NCBI GenBank assembly: GCA_035578155.1
Contig: JAPWDM010000009.1
Location: 4,872,001 to 4,936,000 of the forward strand
Length of the DNA: 64,000 nucleotides
Direction: 5' to 3'
DNA from: Brachynemurus nebulosus
Lineage: Eukaryota > Arthropoda > Insecta > Neuroptera > Myrmeleontidae
Part shown: positions 1-11,554 of the stretch, piece after piece
Position numbering within the stretch: position 1 is the first letter of the stretch
Layout of the letters: each line of letters starts with the position of its first letter
The notes under the pieces: model-generated
What the model was told of the DNA's origin: nothing
Databases searched by the model: none
What the model saw: only the letters and a program-made list of their open reading frames with translations
Translations under genes and position numbers: made by a program

Positions 1-1017
1 TGGGGTTAATTATAGGCGATAACTCGAAATTTTTGCGACAATTTAATGTGCCGCGGTACATCTTTTAAGAAACACTGGTTTAGAATGTCAAAGAAACCTG
101 TAGGAAAAAGATGAGGTTGATGACGTTTCGATTTAGAAATATTCGAACGTAAGATTATTCCCTTAAACATAAGTTTTGAAAAATTCTCTTTAATCTTCCT
201 ACCAATTAAACCCAACTAATTTAACCAAATTAACCAAAAAACAATAAACCATTTAACCATAAAATTATCACGGAATGATAAATGAACCCATCCGGCCATA
301 ATAAATTCCCATGTAAATACAAAAGGTTAATTATTTGCGATAAATTTTTCTCCGATAAATTGAAAAGTTAAATTTATTAACTCATTTTAAACCATATATG
401 TACCAGCTATACTTGTTCGATCCATTTGGATGCCGCTCTTGTCGTGTAATGTATGTAATAGCATCGGAAGGCTATAAAAGGACAATACCAATAGCTTAGT
501 ATAGCTTCTATACAGCTATGTCGTATTCACATATATCATGATTTGTATAGCTAGCTAACCGTTAACTGAATAATATAGGTAGTCTATCGATATATAAAAC
601 CCGAGTATAGAAAATAAGGTATGCGTACCAATGTATGGGGTGAAGAAGGAAGAGGAAGAACGTAGATGGCAAATGTAGAGTATTATAGGCAATCACCTGT
701 TGCACATTGAACGCTTCGAAACCGCTCCGATCGGTTCGATTCGATTTACCACCAACTTGTCGACATTACACCTCTCTATAACAATCTGTTATCAATTGTC
801 GGTATAGCTAGCTACCACCGGCGTACAGTAGTCGTATCATTTCAATGAAATTTTGTAGTGCATGAAGTTTTTGTTGGAGATTAAAAGTTGGGTTTATAAT
901 TGTGTAGGAAGACTTCCGGGTAGTGTTTTTGAAGCTGGATGTAAGAGAACTGACGTTACATCTAAGTTAACTTATCAGATTTCGTTTTTGAGAACTTTCC
1001 TTTAGTGAGAACGAAAA
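1..1017. other. no gene recognised; A+T-rich DNA
   Basis: I see no convincing coding frame, RNA gene or paired termini here. The motif AATTATNNGCGATAA occurs twice (near 8 and 331), which hints at an old short repeat. Confidence 0.5.
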
Positions 1018-1664
1018 AAGGTAAAATAAAGTAAAAAAAAAATGTTTTTTAAGAAAAAGGTTTTATTTAAAAATGGGCTAAAAATATAAAATAACTTTTG
1101 AGTAAAGCTTGAAGCAATATGCAACATAATTTATAAAAGCTTGAGGCGTTATCATTAATTATTTCTGTTTTGAATATAAGTGTAGCTATTTTACTTTTTA
1201 GTAGTTACCACACTTAATTAAACGCCTCAAGCTTTTATAAATTATGTTGCATATTGATTCAAACTTCACTCAAAAGTTACTTTATTATTAATGAAAGCTT
1301 TTTCTTAAAAAAAAAAAACATTAATTTAAAAAAAAATTAAGTAGTAGTTTTTTTTACCTATATTTTAATTGGTTAATTTACTTTAATCAAACATAACTAT
1401 GGAAACAAAAAAATTGCAATGTAAACTCGATGGACAATATTTGACAATTCGAAATGTCAAAAAGTTGCACAGGACTAAAAGACAACAATTTTGATTTGGG
1501 ACGATTTTGGACAAAACTAATGATACAATATTGTATTGTCATCAAGGTTAGACAGATATGCAAAATTTGAAACCTCTAGCTTAATTAGAACCTGTCTAAA
1601 TTTTAATTCCACGATTTGATCTAAGCCAACATACTAGCATAGCAAGTTAAATAAAAGCTTTTAA
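1018..1664 (-). repeat. foldback repeat family F, copy 1 (reverse orientation)
   Basis: One of three copies of a roughly 650-bp repeat; the others are at 25001-25694 and 39481-40140 in the opposite orientation. It has two modules. The first (1018-1325) is a foldback with arms of about 110 bp (1029-1148 and 1223-1322) that share AAGAAAAAGNTTTTATT and CTTGAGGCGTT. The second (1326-1664) is a unique module that ends in TTAAATAAAAGCTTTTA. The module boundary and outer ends are the same in all copies, so it moved as a unit. No coding capacity is visible. The family is not one I can name; a non-autonomous DNA element is the simplest reading. Confidence 0.7.
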
Positions 1665-1672
1665 TAAAAAAA

Positions 1673-1796
1673 TCAACTAGTTTCCAAGAAAAACTAATTT
1701 TTATAAATGGAAATTCGCTATGTTATGCAGGATGCTGCGACAGTGGTATATACGGCGACCATTTATAAAAGTTAGTTTTTCTTGGAAACTAGTTGA
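1673..1796. mobile_element. 124-bp MITE-like inverted repeat
   Basis: The arms 1673-1710 and 1759-1796 are 38 bp each and match at 37 of 38 positions (outer end TCAACTAGTTTCCAAG), with a 48-bp spacer. It lies directly against foldback copy 1. No clear target duplication is seen and no second copy was noticed in the window. It is a non-autonomous inverted-repeat element or a simple hairpin-forming sequence. Confidence 0.7.
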
Positions 1797-3336
1797 CATG
1801 GAATAATAGTTTAAAGACCTTTTTTGTGATTTCTTCTCCTCTTTCCAACGGTGTAAACAAAAATTTTGAATCTTGGGAAATTATTCCAAAAAACTCGTTT
1901 TTTGAGCTTCCAGACGTCGCACGTGTCTGAAAAATATTAGCGGGTAAAAAAACATTATTTTTGTTCCAGATTATTTTAGTTTACATTTTTAGGGTAAATT
2001 TAAAAAAAAAATTACTACGGTTATATGCTATACCTTTGGTCAATAATTATTTTTAAAGAATTTTTGTTTATCGATTAAAAAATGTAAGTCTAACAAAGCA
2101 TTACATAGAAACATGAAGTGATAATTAACCAAATTTATTTTTTCTATAATCTCCTGACTTTTCTGAATATTTTGATGAAAAAATTATTGCTTTATGTGAA
2201 ATATTACAGAAGTTATGGATTTTTTAATATAATAACGTCACCGAAAGTGAAACCACGGAAACATCATTTTAACTCTATTTTGCTAAATTTCAAAAATTCA
2301 TAACTTGAAAACTATTAGAGATAATTTTTTTTAAATTTTGTACAGATAATTAGAATGGTTAAATAAACAAATGAAAAAATTTTCAGCTAAATCTGAGGTC
2401 ATGGGTGACATTTTATGTTTTTATTGGATGATTTGAAATGAAATGATCCGTTTCCCTTACCTCATTTTCTAGAGGTCTTTTGAGCTCGCGCTCATAATAA
2501 GGTGCCCGCTTTTTAATCCTCTGTTTCCTTGTTAGATTTTAGTTATTTCAATGAAAAGTACGAAAAATTAATTCTGTATTTCTGACAACGCGATTGGGAT
2601 AATACAAATTAATCGCGTTATAAAAGGGTTGACTTCAACTTTTTGAAGGTGCTTGCAAGCAGATTCTTATATTGTTCAGTGATCAAAATAAAATTTTGAA
2701 TACTTACGGTTAATAAACACAGAGAAGGGGGGGGGGAGGAATAACAAAATTCTAACCTAAAACTTTATAATTATTTCGTCGACACTGATTGAACTTTTAA
2801 ACTTATCACTATAAGAGACCTACGAATAAAATTTTATTTAAATGATTGATCTACAAATCACAGTGTCCCGTAGATGGAAAACGGTAAATACCCTAGAGAG
2901 CTTACATAAAAAAAAAATACGATCGGAAAACACAGCGTAATACCGATAAAGCGGAAAAGCCGATGATGAAATGCGATGTTTGTTCAACTACACGTCGAAT
3001 AACGAGCCGAAAAAAAAGATAAAAAATAACACACAGTAAATACAATTTAAAATCGATTGTACATCTCTCTCTATCAATTCTGTTCACACTTCCCGTAAGT
3101 ACTGTGTGATTGAAATTATATTACGGGTTTTATTTTTCACGTAAAAAAATAAATATCGTTGTAAAAAAAAATATTTCTAAAATAATTTTCAGAGTATTTT
3201 CAGTTTAATGATTTTTAAGCATGGTTAATCCTACCCGATTTAACACTCTGTCAGTTTAATTATTTTGATTACATAACCTCACTTTAGAAGAATATAGAGG
3301 ACAAAAAATCAATTAGTGAAATACAAAAATTTTTAA
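1797..3336. other. no gene recognised
   Basis: Only short chance frames occur here. A perfect 9-bp inverted repeat (AACGCGATT, 2587-2595 and 2611-2619) and a G-run at about 2725 are the only local structures seen. Confidence 0.5.
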
Positions 3337-3375
3337 TAGATTTGAGCGTTACTTTATGGTATTCCATATTTGATA
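3337..3375 (+). repeat. left flank of Penelope-like repeat, cut off by the Helitron
   Basis: The stretch TTTGAGCGTTACTTTATGGT followed by ATTCCATATT recurs as its reverse complement at 33045-33085, next to the inverted Penelope-like pair there. In this copy the repeat is interrupted at 3375/4157 by the Helitron and then resumes towards 4172. Confidence 0.7.
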
Positions 3376-4156
3376 TCCTAACTAATATGATAAATGCGAA
3401 AGTGAGTTTTTGTTTGTTTGACTCAACGGCTTAACAAATCAACTTGAAATTTTGCACAGACGTTGCTTGCGGTCCAGAGACGGTTATAGGCTACTTTTTA
3501 TCTCGGGAAAATATTTCATTCCCGTGGGAAAATGCATTAAATTACAACAGCTGACTATTAAAAAACGGAAAAATAATTTCAAACTTTGTATATTGCTAAC
3601 AGAAGGGGTGAGAAAGGACATAAACTACTTTATACTGTGGGAAATTTCATTACTGTGGAAAAATATATTTTAAATGAAATAAAAAATGTTGATTGACAAA
3701 GATGACGATATACAGCGATAAACGTAGGTTATTTTTTATCCCGATAAAATATCTCATTCCTGAGGGAAAATGTATTTAAAACGAAACAATGAAATAACAA
3801 CAAACTATTAAAGAAAAGTACGATTGATTTCAAGCTTTGCATATTGTTTACAGAGAGGACGATAAAGGACACAGACTACTTTCTACCCCGTGGAAAGTCT
3901 TATTCCCGTGGGAAAATATATTTAAAACAGTATAAAAAAGAATCATTGATTTCAATCGAACTTTGCATGTTGTTAAAAGAAAATTATAGTCTATTTTTTA
4001 CCCGAGGGATATATTTTATTTCTGTGGGAAAATTCCAAAGGAAAAAGTAACAGTTCTCGAGGCGCAGTAGCGATACGATGAAAGTACACGTTTTATTTTT
4101 TAACTAGATGTCATAATTTCAAAAGCCACGCGGGCGAACCCGCGGGTAAATGCTAG
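3376..4156 (+). mobile_element. non-autonomous Helitron (781 bp)
   Basis: The 5' end TCCTAACTAATATGATAAAT and the 3' end, a 6-bp hairpin (CGCGGG/CCCGCG, 4129-4144) followed 8 nt later by CTAG (4153-4156), are the textbook Helitron termini. The element sits between host A (3375) and T (4157), the A/T target that Helitrons use, with no target duplication. The start resembles widespread insect Helitrons (TAAATGCGAAAGT). It has no Rep/helicase frame, so it would depend on a partner element. The interior holds about five diverged tandem units, each with a CTACTTTTTATC-like and a CCCGTGGGAAAAT-like block (starts near 3482, 3615, 3722, 3868, 3985). Short frames inside are by-products of these units. 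Confidence 0.88.
3482..4036 (+). repeat. internal tandem units of the Helitron
   Basis: Five imperfect units spaced about 107-146 bp apart share the pair CTACTTTTTATC...GGGAAAAT and TCATTCCCGTGGGAAAAT. Drift between units shows that the expansion is old. Confidence 0.7.
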
Positions 4157-4171
4157 TTAGTAAATAAAAAG

Positions 4172-4311
4172 ACTTTACTTTGCAAAATACCACTTTTATT
4201 GTATATAAAAACTCTTGTCAGTTCTCAAAACGTTTGAGAATGGTCATATTGACCGAAACATGTCATAAGAGTTTTTATATACAATAAAAGTGGTATTTTG
4301 CAAAGTAAAGT
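4172..4311. mobile_element. Penelope-like terminal repeat with perfect 45-bp palindrome
   Basis: The arms 4172-4216 and 4267-4311 are perfectly complementary over 45 bp (outer end ACTTTACTTTGCAAAATACC). The same outer 28 bp or so ends the inverted pair at 32810-33024, but the inner parts differ, so these are two subfamilies. The centre carries a hammerhead-like core (see 4230-4270). This combination is typical of Penelope-like retroelement terminal repeats. No reverse transcriptase or GIY-YIG remnant is visible. Confidence 0.65.
4230..4270 (+). ncRNA. hammerhead ribozyme-like motif (variant core)
   Basis: The order of parts matches a type I hammerhead: core strand TTGAGAA (4234-4240, consensus CUGANGA), an extra U (4241), stem II GGTC/GACC (4242-4245, 4251-4254), GAAA (4255-4258), a self-complementary stem III CATG (4259-4262), and the UC cleavage triplet end (4263-4264). 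Core position 3 is U instead of C and position 8 is A instead of G. Stem I is weak (about 2 bp). TTGAGAA can also pair with TTCTCAA just upstream, which would compete with the fold. Minimal palindromic stem III hammerheads that act as dimers are known from Penelope-like elements. Confidence 0.5.
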
Positions 4312-4739
4312 GTTTCTATTTTGCTAATACAAAAATTTTGTTGCAATCGTTTTGTTCAATTTGATTAAGACAGTGTTGCTCAATTATACGATGCCACTGA
4401 CTGCGATCACTATCTTTTTGGTGGAATAATTCTTTCATTTTTTTTTTTTAAATAATAATAACTTCTATTCTTGTTATAATTTTGTGTTCGTAACATGAAT
4501 TGGTTACAAAGAGAAAAAAATCATTAATTGATAATTATCAATTTCTAAATTTTCACACCGGTCTGCGGTGGTTACTTACCTAAACACTTGTAATATGTAG
4601 TAAACGATTAAGTATCATCATGATAGATACTGTTGTAGAACTCGTTCCACTTACCATTGTAATTATCATATATTAAAATATACAATTTAATATTTTGTAA
4701 AATGATTCTTTAAATCCATTATGGTAAAAAGTAAATTAT

Positions 4740-5650
4740 GTAATTTTTTTAAATAATTTAACAAAAAATTATCTTAGTTTTGTAATCTTATTTCAACAAA
4801 AATATTGATAGAATTTTCGTAATTTAGGTAAAAGTGGTTGGGTGGGGGGGGGGGTGAAGGAAAGGTAAAATTTTCATTTTTATTCTCAAAAAAAATTTAA
4901 TAGGAAGAAAATATGGATACGAAAGTTAGTTTATGCGTCTGTCTCAATTTCAGCCCTCATAAGGTTAGCCAATTGGTTTAAAACTTTGCGAAAAATTAGT
5001 TGGGGACGCAAGGAGGATATGGGCTACTTTTTGTCGTAGAAAAACTTTTTATTTTCGAGGGATAATGTACTTAAAAATAAATAATGAAATTATGAAGGAT
5101 AATAAATGCTGGTATTACTTAATTCAAGAATTTTCGGCGCTAAGAAGCACCTAAAAATTTATTCCAGTGGGTTAATGTGAATTTCCAAGAGGAAGCAACA
5201 GAGGAATTTCTTATTTTGGCTAGGGAAATGTCAAAATTTTATTAGAAAATATCACTGAATTTAGTTTGGAAATTGTGGCTTATGTAATTAATAAATAATT
5301 TAACAAAAATTATACATATTTTACATTTTCATATTGACAAAAATATTGATCGAAATTTAACAAGTTGAGTCAGTGCGTACGGGGGGTTCGTAGGAGTAAA
5401 ATTTTCTATTGTTAACAAAAGGGATGGAAAAGAGGATGGGCCAATTTCAAATATCATACAAGCGAAGTTGCTAAGCTAAGAATTTTCGGTGTTGGGAAAT
5501 ATTTAATTAATTTGATGACGTCATAGATTTTTCCAAACAAAAATTTATTTCAGGGGTTTAGTATGAATTCTCAAGAGGAGGCAAAAGAAGAATTTCTTAT
5601 TTTGGTTAAGAAAATGTCGGAATTTGATTAAAAAAAATCACTTACTATTT
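4740..5650 (+). repeat. decayed Helitron-like tandem pair
   Basis: Two imperfect direct units (about 4740-5270 and 5282-5645) share AATTTAACAAAAA, CAACAAAAATATTGAT-like, a G-run, GTAAAATTTTC, AGAATTTTCGG and GAGGAATTTCTTATTTTGG-like blocks. Unit 1 includes GGATACGAAAGTTAGT and GGATATGGGCTACTTTTTG, which resemble the Helitron at 3376-4156. No intact ends remain. I read it as an old, rearranged Helitron-derived segment. Confidence 0.45.
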
Positions 5651-8600
5651 ATGTTATCAAAGTGTCGAAATTCTACTCTTGGAATTTGCATTTTCAGTTT
5701 TATCAAAAATGAAGCGTGTATCTACCAAAAACTTTCAAAAAAATATTGAATGTACTTAATGACGTCAATTTAAAATTTTTTTTACGTATTACCGGAGAAA
5801 TTCTGTTCAATCTTTTCCGATTGGTATAATAGAAATTTTTTTCATTTTCATTAATAACAATTATAACAAAATAATCCAACATATTTCTGCAATAACAAGC
5901 AATAATAAAAATATATTGTTTATAAAATATGTTTAATTAATTATTCGAAAACCATTTTAATATAATTTATGTTTTTAAGACATGATACATGATGTGATAT
6001 GATACAATGATATCTACAAATATATACATATATGCTTAATGCATATGCAATAAATATAATATTATTGCAATATCTTAAACGATCATCTTATTATAAAATT
6101 GTTATAACTCTATAAATTTTTCCGAGCATGGAACTGATTAATATTAAAGAGTTTTACGCAATTTTAATATTATTATTGTATGTACAAACGCATATATGTA
6201 AATACTTAATTAACTCATTAGAATGCATCTCAATCTGGTCGATTGATGTCTCAGTTACGTTATGTTATAATAAATACATGTATCGGGTTAGGTTTGAGTA
6301 AAATAGACATACAAGTGTTAAAAGCCAAAAAATTGTTGATTATTAAAGTTTTTCGTACATAAATACATCAGATTTGAAATTGTATGTGGACAATTTAGCC
6401 CGTTTTTAAATTTCTAAGGGCGGTTTTTTGTAGACATTTTAACAAATATTGTCTTTTCAACTGATTCCTTGCTTACTTAGAAATGGGATCGACTGAGGTT
6501 CGCCAATCAAATGAAAAAGATACTTGACTGTGGACTGCAGTATAGCCAGGTCCGGAATATTTTTCTTTTTATTATGTCTCAGTAATGTTGAAAGTGAACA
6601 AAAAGATTTAAATTAATAAAAATATAAAATACCCGAGTCAAGTTTTCAGAAAAGAGAATAAAAAATAATTAATAGATATAATTTTTTCAATTAAGTATAG
6701 ATAAAATAAATATTTGAAATTAATTTATTACAGAAGTCAGAAAAATAGATGCAAATATATTCGATAATGTTACCCATATGTGTATTCATTCTCTATATGT
6801 CATAGAATTCGGGAATTATGAAACATTAATGAAAAACTCTGTCTAACTTTGTTAATTATGGATTAATTTAGGTGTTTTCAATGTTTTGTAATTCAACAAC
6901 GTTATTTTACACCCTTTTTTGCAAATCGAAAATAGCTAACGTCTTTATTTAATGTCTTATACTGTGAATTTCTACAATTTGGCACAGAACACCGTATACC
7001 AGGTATGACTATAAAAATACATAAGAAAAATTTTAGATGCCGGTCGCGGCCCTGAAATAACGATTTTCAAAGCAGCAATTAATGAGATTAGTGAAAATAA
7101 CTAAATAACTTACGTTTGACACAAAACAACAAACAAAATGTGAAAAATTAATAAAAAGAATTATATTAAACTGAATATTATATTGTAATAACTAATAATT
7201 ATTCAGAAATAATTGTTTAAAATTTAAAAATTACAGTTCATGTACAAATAGAGTTGATGATCAAGTGATGATCAGTTGACGCTATAAAACAGCTGATTTC
7301 AGTACAAAGCCAATACATGTGTAGTATACGGATTGAATCTACCACATAATATATATATAAACCTTGGGATCGACTGAGGCCCCGATTCTATGGCCACAAA
7401 GTCTAAAGATGAACCATTGTAAATTTTGGTGTGCTACATAAAACAGAAACAATATAATTTTTCGATATTGGGCTTAGTTTCTAAAATATTCTTTGTATTT
7501 TAATTTTATGGTCCCAAACTGCACAAATGTTTGGAAAAATCGATATATTTCAAAAATTAAATGGTTTTTGTTTGGAATATTCTCATCTGTTAGAATCCAC
7601 GTTCAACTCCTCGTCGAATTCGTCTTCGGATTTTAGGATTATGAAAGTTCAAACCACGTCTCAGTCCGTTTTTAATACTCGATGGAACTAAAAAAAAAAT
7701 AGAGCAAGTATTTGATTCAAAAAATAACTTTTTGAGCTCCTGAATATCATTTTGGATATTTATATTCTTTCAGTTCATATCGTATGATAGATACCTTCTT
7801 GAATATATTTGTGAATTTTCTACATTCGTTTTACGCGAAAAAGTATAGAAAAATTATCACTTTTTGAGATGCTGACAAAAAATCTTCTTAGAAATTGCCA
7901 ATTAATGCCAAATCTGTATAAGATTGAAGAAATCGAATATTTTTACAATTGTTACTTTATTGAAATTTGAGACCACTACATTAATACCAAAATCAGTTCA
8001 GTGGATAAATAGTTAAAAATGGTAATTATATTCAACATAAATAATTATTTATTTACATATTTACAATTTTATAAACAAAATAAAAATAAATCAGTATTAA
8101 AAATCAAATCACTTTGTTTGTTGCGCTTGAGGAAGCGGTATTTTATTTTATTAAACAGTTCAACTTTTAAATGTTTGGAATAAAATACTGTGAATTTACC
8201 ACTTGAATTCAAATGATAACTGTTTTTAATTAACAATTATTATTCACATTAATTTAAATTGCGTTTGTAAATTTTATTTTAATTCTTTTGTTATTAACCC
8301 TCAACGGTCACTTTGGGTCTACTGCATCAAACCATTTTTAATAAAATACAAAAAGATATCTGAAGTCTCAAGCAACAACACAAACATACTCTTATTTTAT
8401 TAATTAATTTCTTTAAGGACTTTGAGTTTCTAGGATTAAAATGATGCAAAATAGTTAAAATTAAAAAAAATTGGATAGATTTTTGAATGAAAAGAATTTC
8501 CTTGAAGTTTCATGTTGATTAAGAAAATTTATCGTAGAGGAAAATGCGTTACTCTTATGGCAAATTGAACATTCTTGCAATATTTCAATGAAAACTGATG

Positions 8601-8745
8601 CTAAAACTCTAAAATTTTGCATACTGGGCAGATAAATCTATCTAAACACGTATAAGAAATTTGAAAACAATTCGAAAAAGTGTTTGGAATCTAAAAAAAT
8701 ACCAATATCTGACAATGTCTGCGTTAAATAATTGTATCAGACTGT
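5651..8745. other. no gene recognised
   Basis: A+T-rich, with no credible coding frame or paired termini. The phrase GGGATCGACTGAGG occurs at about 6485 and 7367 and marks a pair of small diverged repeats. Confidence 0.45.
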
Positions 8746-8950
8746 CAGGGCCGAATCTAGAGGGGGCAGCGGGGGCATGTGCCCCGGGTGCCAGGTTTTG
8801 GGGGCGCTAAAATTAGGAATTCATGTTGTTTTTTTTGTGGGGAGGAAAAAATTTTGGAAGAAGTATTTATTTTTTTTTATTGGGGCGCTACATTTTTTTA
8901 CTTTTTTTCAACGGTGTCCTTGAGTGCCACTTGGGGTAGGTTCGGTCCTG
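8746..8950. mobile_element. short hAT-like element (205 bp)
   Basis: The ends CAGGGCCGAATCTA and (inverted) CAGGACCGAACCTA match at 12 of 14 positions. They are flanked by 8-bp sequences CAGACTGT (8738-8745) and CGCACTGT (8951-8958), 6 of 8 identical, the size of a hAT target duplication. The CAGGGCCG start and the G+C-rich subterminal region with GGGGGC and GGGGCGCTA are usual for insect hAT elements. It is too short to encode a transposase, and the frames across it are not genes. Confidence 0.7.
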
Positions 8951-10094
8951 CGCACTGTACAGATTCAACGTTATTAAAAATGTTTAAACTGTATAAGAAC
9001 AAATTTGATAGTGTAAATCCGCCTTTATATCTAATTTAATATTATATTCAATATTAATTCTTCTACAGTGCAATATTTGGTTGTTAATTTTATTGAATTT
9101 ATGTTTGAATAAAAAAAATTCAAACACTAACGAACTAACGAACCAAAACAATCCGTAATAATAGGAACCAATGTGTAATGAATGCATTAAACAATGTTTT
9201 AATGTAATCATTATACAATTGGGCATATATACAAACTAGAGTATAATTTATTATTCCAACAATAAATTCATTAGATATACCAATCTACGTAAAAATTTTA
9301 TTATAAGTACCTGATGTGTTATTTTTCTCACACTAATATCAAGATATTATCTATTCATCTCATTCTCTACACACACAAAAAAATTATTTTATCTATCACA
9401 CCAGTGGCGGTCCTGTAATAAAAATCACATGGTGCAATGAGTATCTGAAAATTTTAATTAAATATATAATTTAATATATTTATTTTATTCGTGTACCGTC
9501 ACTGTGCATTCATTCAGGTGTCTCTCTAGTGAGTGAGTGCATCACACAATGCATTTTAAATTGGTGTTGGTTCGTTGCTTTATGTTAAAAAATTGTTTAA
9601 GTTTTGTTAACACGCTTTTGATTATAATAATGCAGTATTATATGTAAATTGATTTTTGTATAAATCAACGGTTGGAGCGAGCAACTGTTAGGGGAAGGAG
9701 GTAAAGGGGGTGGGGGGGAGAACTAGAGGTATACCACAGCGCAGCATGTAGATACTATAACAAGTACAGTGTTAGAACTGCATAATAATTATTATTTAAA
9801 TTTTTTGAACTATTTTAATATATTTACAATTGTATTAAACAATGACAGTAAAGAATTATATTAGTGTTTATATGTTGATGCGATGGGTATTGAGTTTTGT
9901 TTGCTCGTCAACTAATGATTGAGAATAATCGAGAAACTACTTGAAATCATAATTATGATTTACAATTTCAAATTCAATTTCGTATATACTAATAATAATT
10001 AAACTCGTAATAACTATAAAAATTTAAAATTAATAAAAAATGTAAGGCTTCCTAAGAACTACCCACAGGGGGCTAAGTGGACTATAGCCGGAAA
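8951..10094. other. no gene recognised
   Basis: A+T-rich. CAGTGGCGGTCCTG near 9402 resembles a hAT-type terminus, but no partner end was found. A G-rich stretch lies at about 9680-9720. Confidence 0.4.
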
Positions 10095-10320
10095 CAGAAA
10101 ATATTTCTAAATGGAATTTTGTAATTTTGATAGCAAGAATGAAAAAAATCACGCTTAAATCACCCTAATTCAACCGAGCTTTCTAACTCAAACCATCTAG
10201 ATAAAGCTTGGTTTGAAAAAAAATAAAATTTTTAATCTAATGGTTTCATTAAGTTTACTAGAAAATTTCGGTGCCTTAACAATCTTAAATAAAATGATCG
10301 AATGTTAAGACTAGAAACGA
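10095..10320 (+). repeat. dispersed copy of repeat family T
   Basis: It contains GTAATTTTGATAGCAA, ATAAAGCTTGGTTTGAAAA-like and AGTTTACTAGAAAATTTCGG-like blocks, in the same order as the units at 31921-32795, 49005-49215 and 50585-51000. The family is of unknown origin and has no coding frame. Confidence 0.5.
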
Positions 10321-10879
10321 ATTGTGGACTTTCGACGTCGTATGTTGAAAGCCTCGAAAAAGGACCTCCGTCAAATTAATCATTTTTCTGAGACGAGTCA
10401 TAATATTTTCTTCGAAAAAAAAATACTGTGTTTGAAAAAATTTTGTGCACCTGGTTGATCTTATAAGAATTTCTAAGGCAAACCGCTTTTCCTAACAAAA
10501 ATGGCAATGTTTAACCAAAATTTTGAATATTTTCATGGTCAAGTTATAAAGTCGATTACAAAAAATCGATGTACACTCATGTCCCACCGTTATCATCAGT
10601 AAACATTTATATGTATTGTGTTGTAGTGGAATAATTTTATCTGAAAATAAAATGAATCCCATTTTGTATTATTTAATATACAATTATAATAATCTAAAAC
10701 GAAGAAACTGTTTTAAACTCTTTCTTGTTCAGAATCACTCAACCAAAATTTAATATTCCGACTGCGATCCGAACGCCGCGCCGAACCTTTCCGAACTGGT
10801 GCACTTGTTAACTGTGCATCGCGTTTAACAAACAATTAAAAAATTAAAAATTGATTTACACTTTTTGAATTGCACTTAA

Positions 10880-11550
10880 GGGGGTATCCTAGTCTAGAGG
10901 CTCGATTTTGAGGTGATTTTACGGGCGTAATAAAAAAAAACAACACTAAACATTTTTAGTATCCATTTTTTTAATTTTTTTTTTGATATTTAAAAAGTAT
11001 AAAAATTTACAAATTTAAAAAAATTCAAAATTGAAATCGGTACAGGTCGGCAAGGAGGGGACTCAAAAAAAAGGTGTCTCCTGGTTGACGTGATTTCAAT
11101 CCTCCTGGTGATCAGAAACATAAAATTTTAGTTAATTCTTAATAAACAAGGATGTAGAATTAGTTCGACGTAGCCGATTTGAAAAAAATAGTATTTTCAT
11201 AAAATGGCATCGACTTAAAAGAATTCTTTCGACTCCTTTTTTCAAATTAGGAAATTTTTTTAAAATAGTAAAAATAAAAAGTTCCAAAAACCTCTACGTC
11301 GGACCAATGTTGATAGTTTTAAGAAGGTCTGTACCAAATTTGAAATAAATTGGTGCATTAGAACTTGAGACATCATGTCAACCGTATCGAAAAAAGTAGT
11401 TTCGAGTAATTTATATTAAAAATTTGAATTTAACACTGAAAAGATACACAGTACAGAGGGAAAAATAACCATAACTCCGAAAATCATTCGAGTTTCCTTA
11501 AATTCTTTTAGAGGCTTATTCTTAAAGGTCTGAACTTGGAAAATATTTCT
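10880..11550 (+). mobile_element. TTAA-flanked element family C, copy 1
   Basis: It begins right after TTAA (10876-10879) with GGGGGTATCCTAGTCTAGAG. It is colinear with 35041-35604 over most of its length (for example TTGAAATCGGTACAGG and AAAAGGTGTCTCCTG). The expected right end has decayed (TTTCTTTAACG at about 11545-11555). A third fragment, reversed, is at 40325-40397. TTAA flanks suggest piggyBac-type insertion, although the G-rich start is not the canonical piggyBac end. No transposase remains. Confidence 0.6.
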
Positions 11551-11554
11551 TTAA

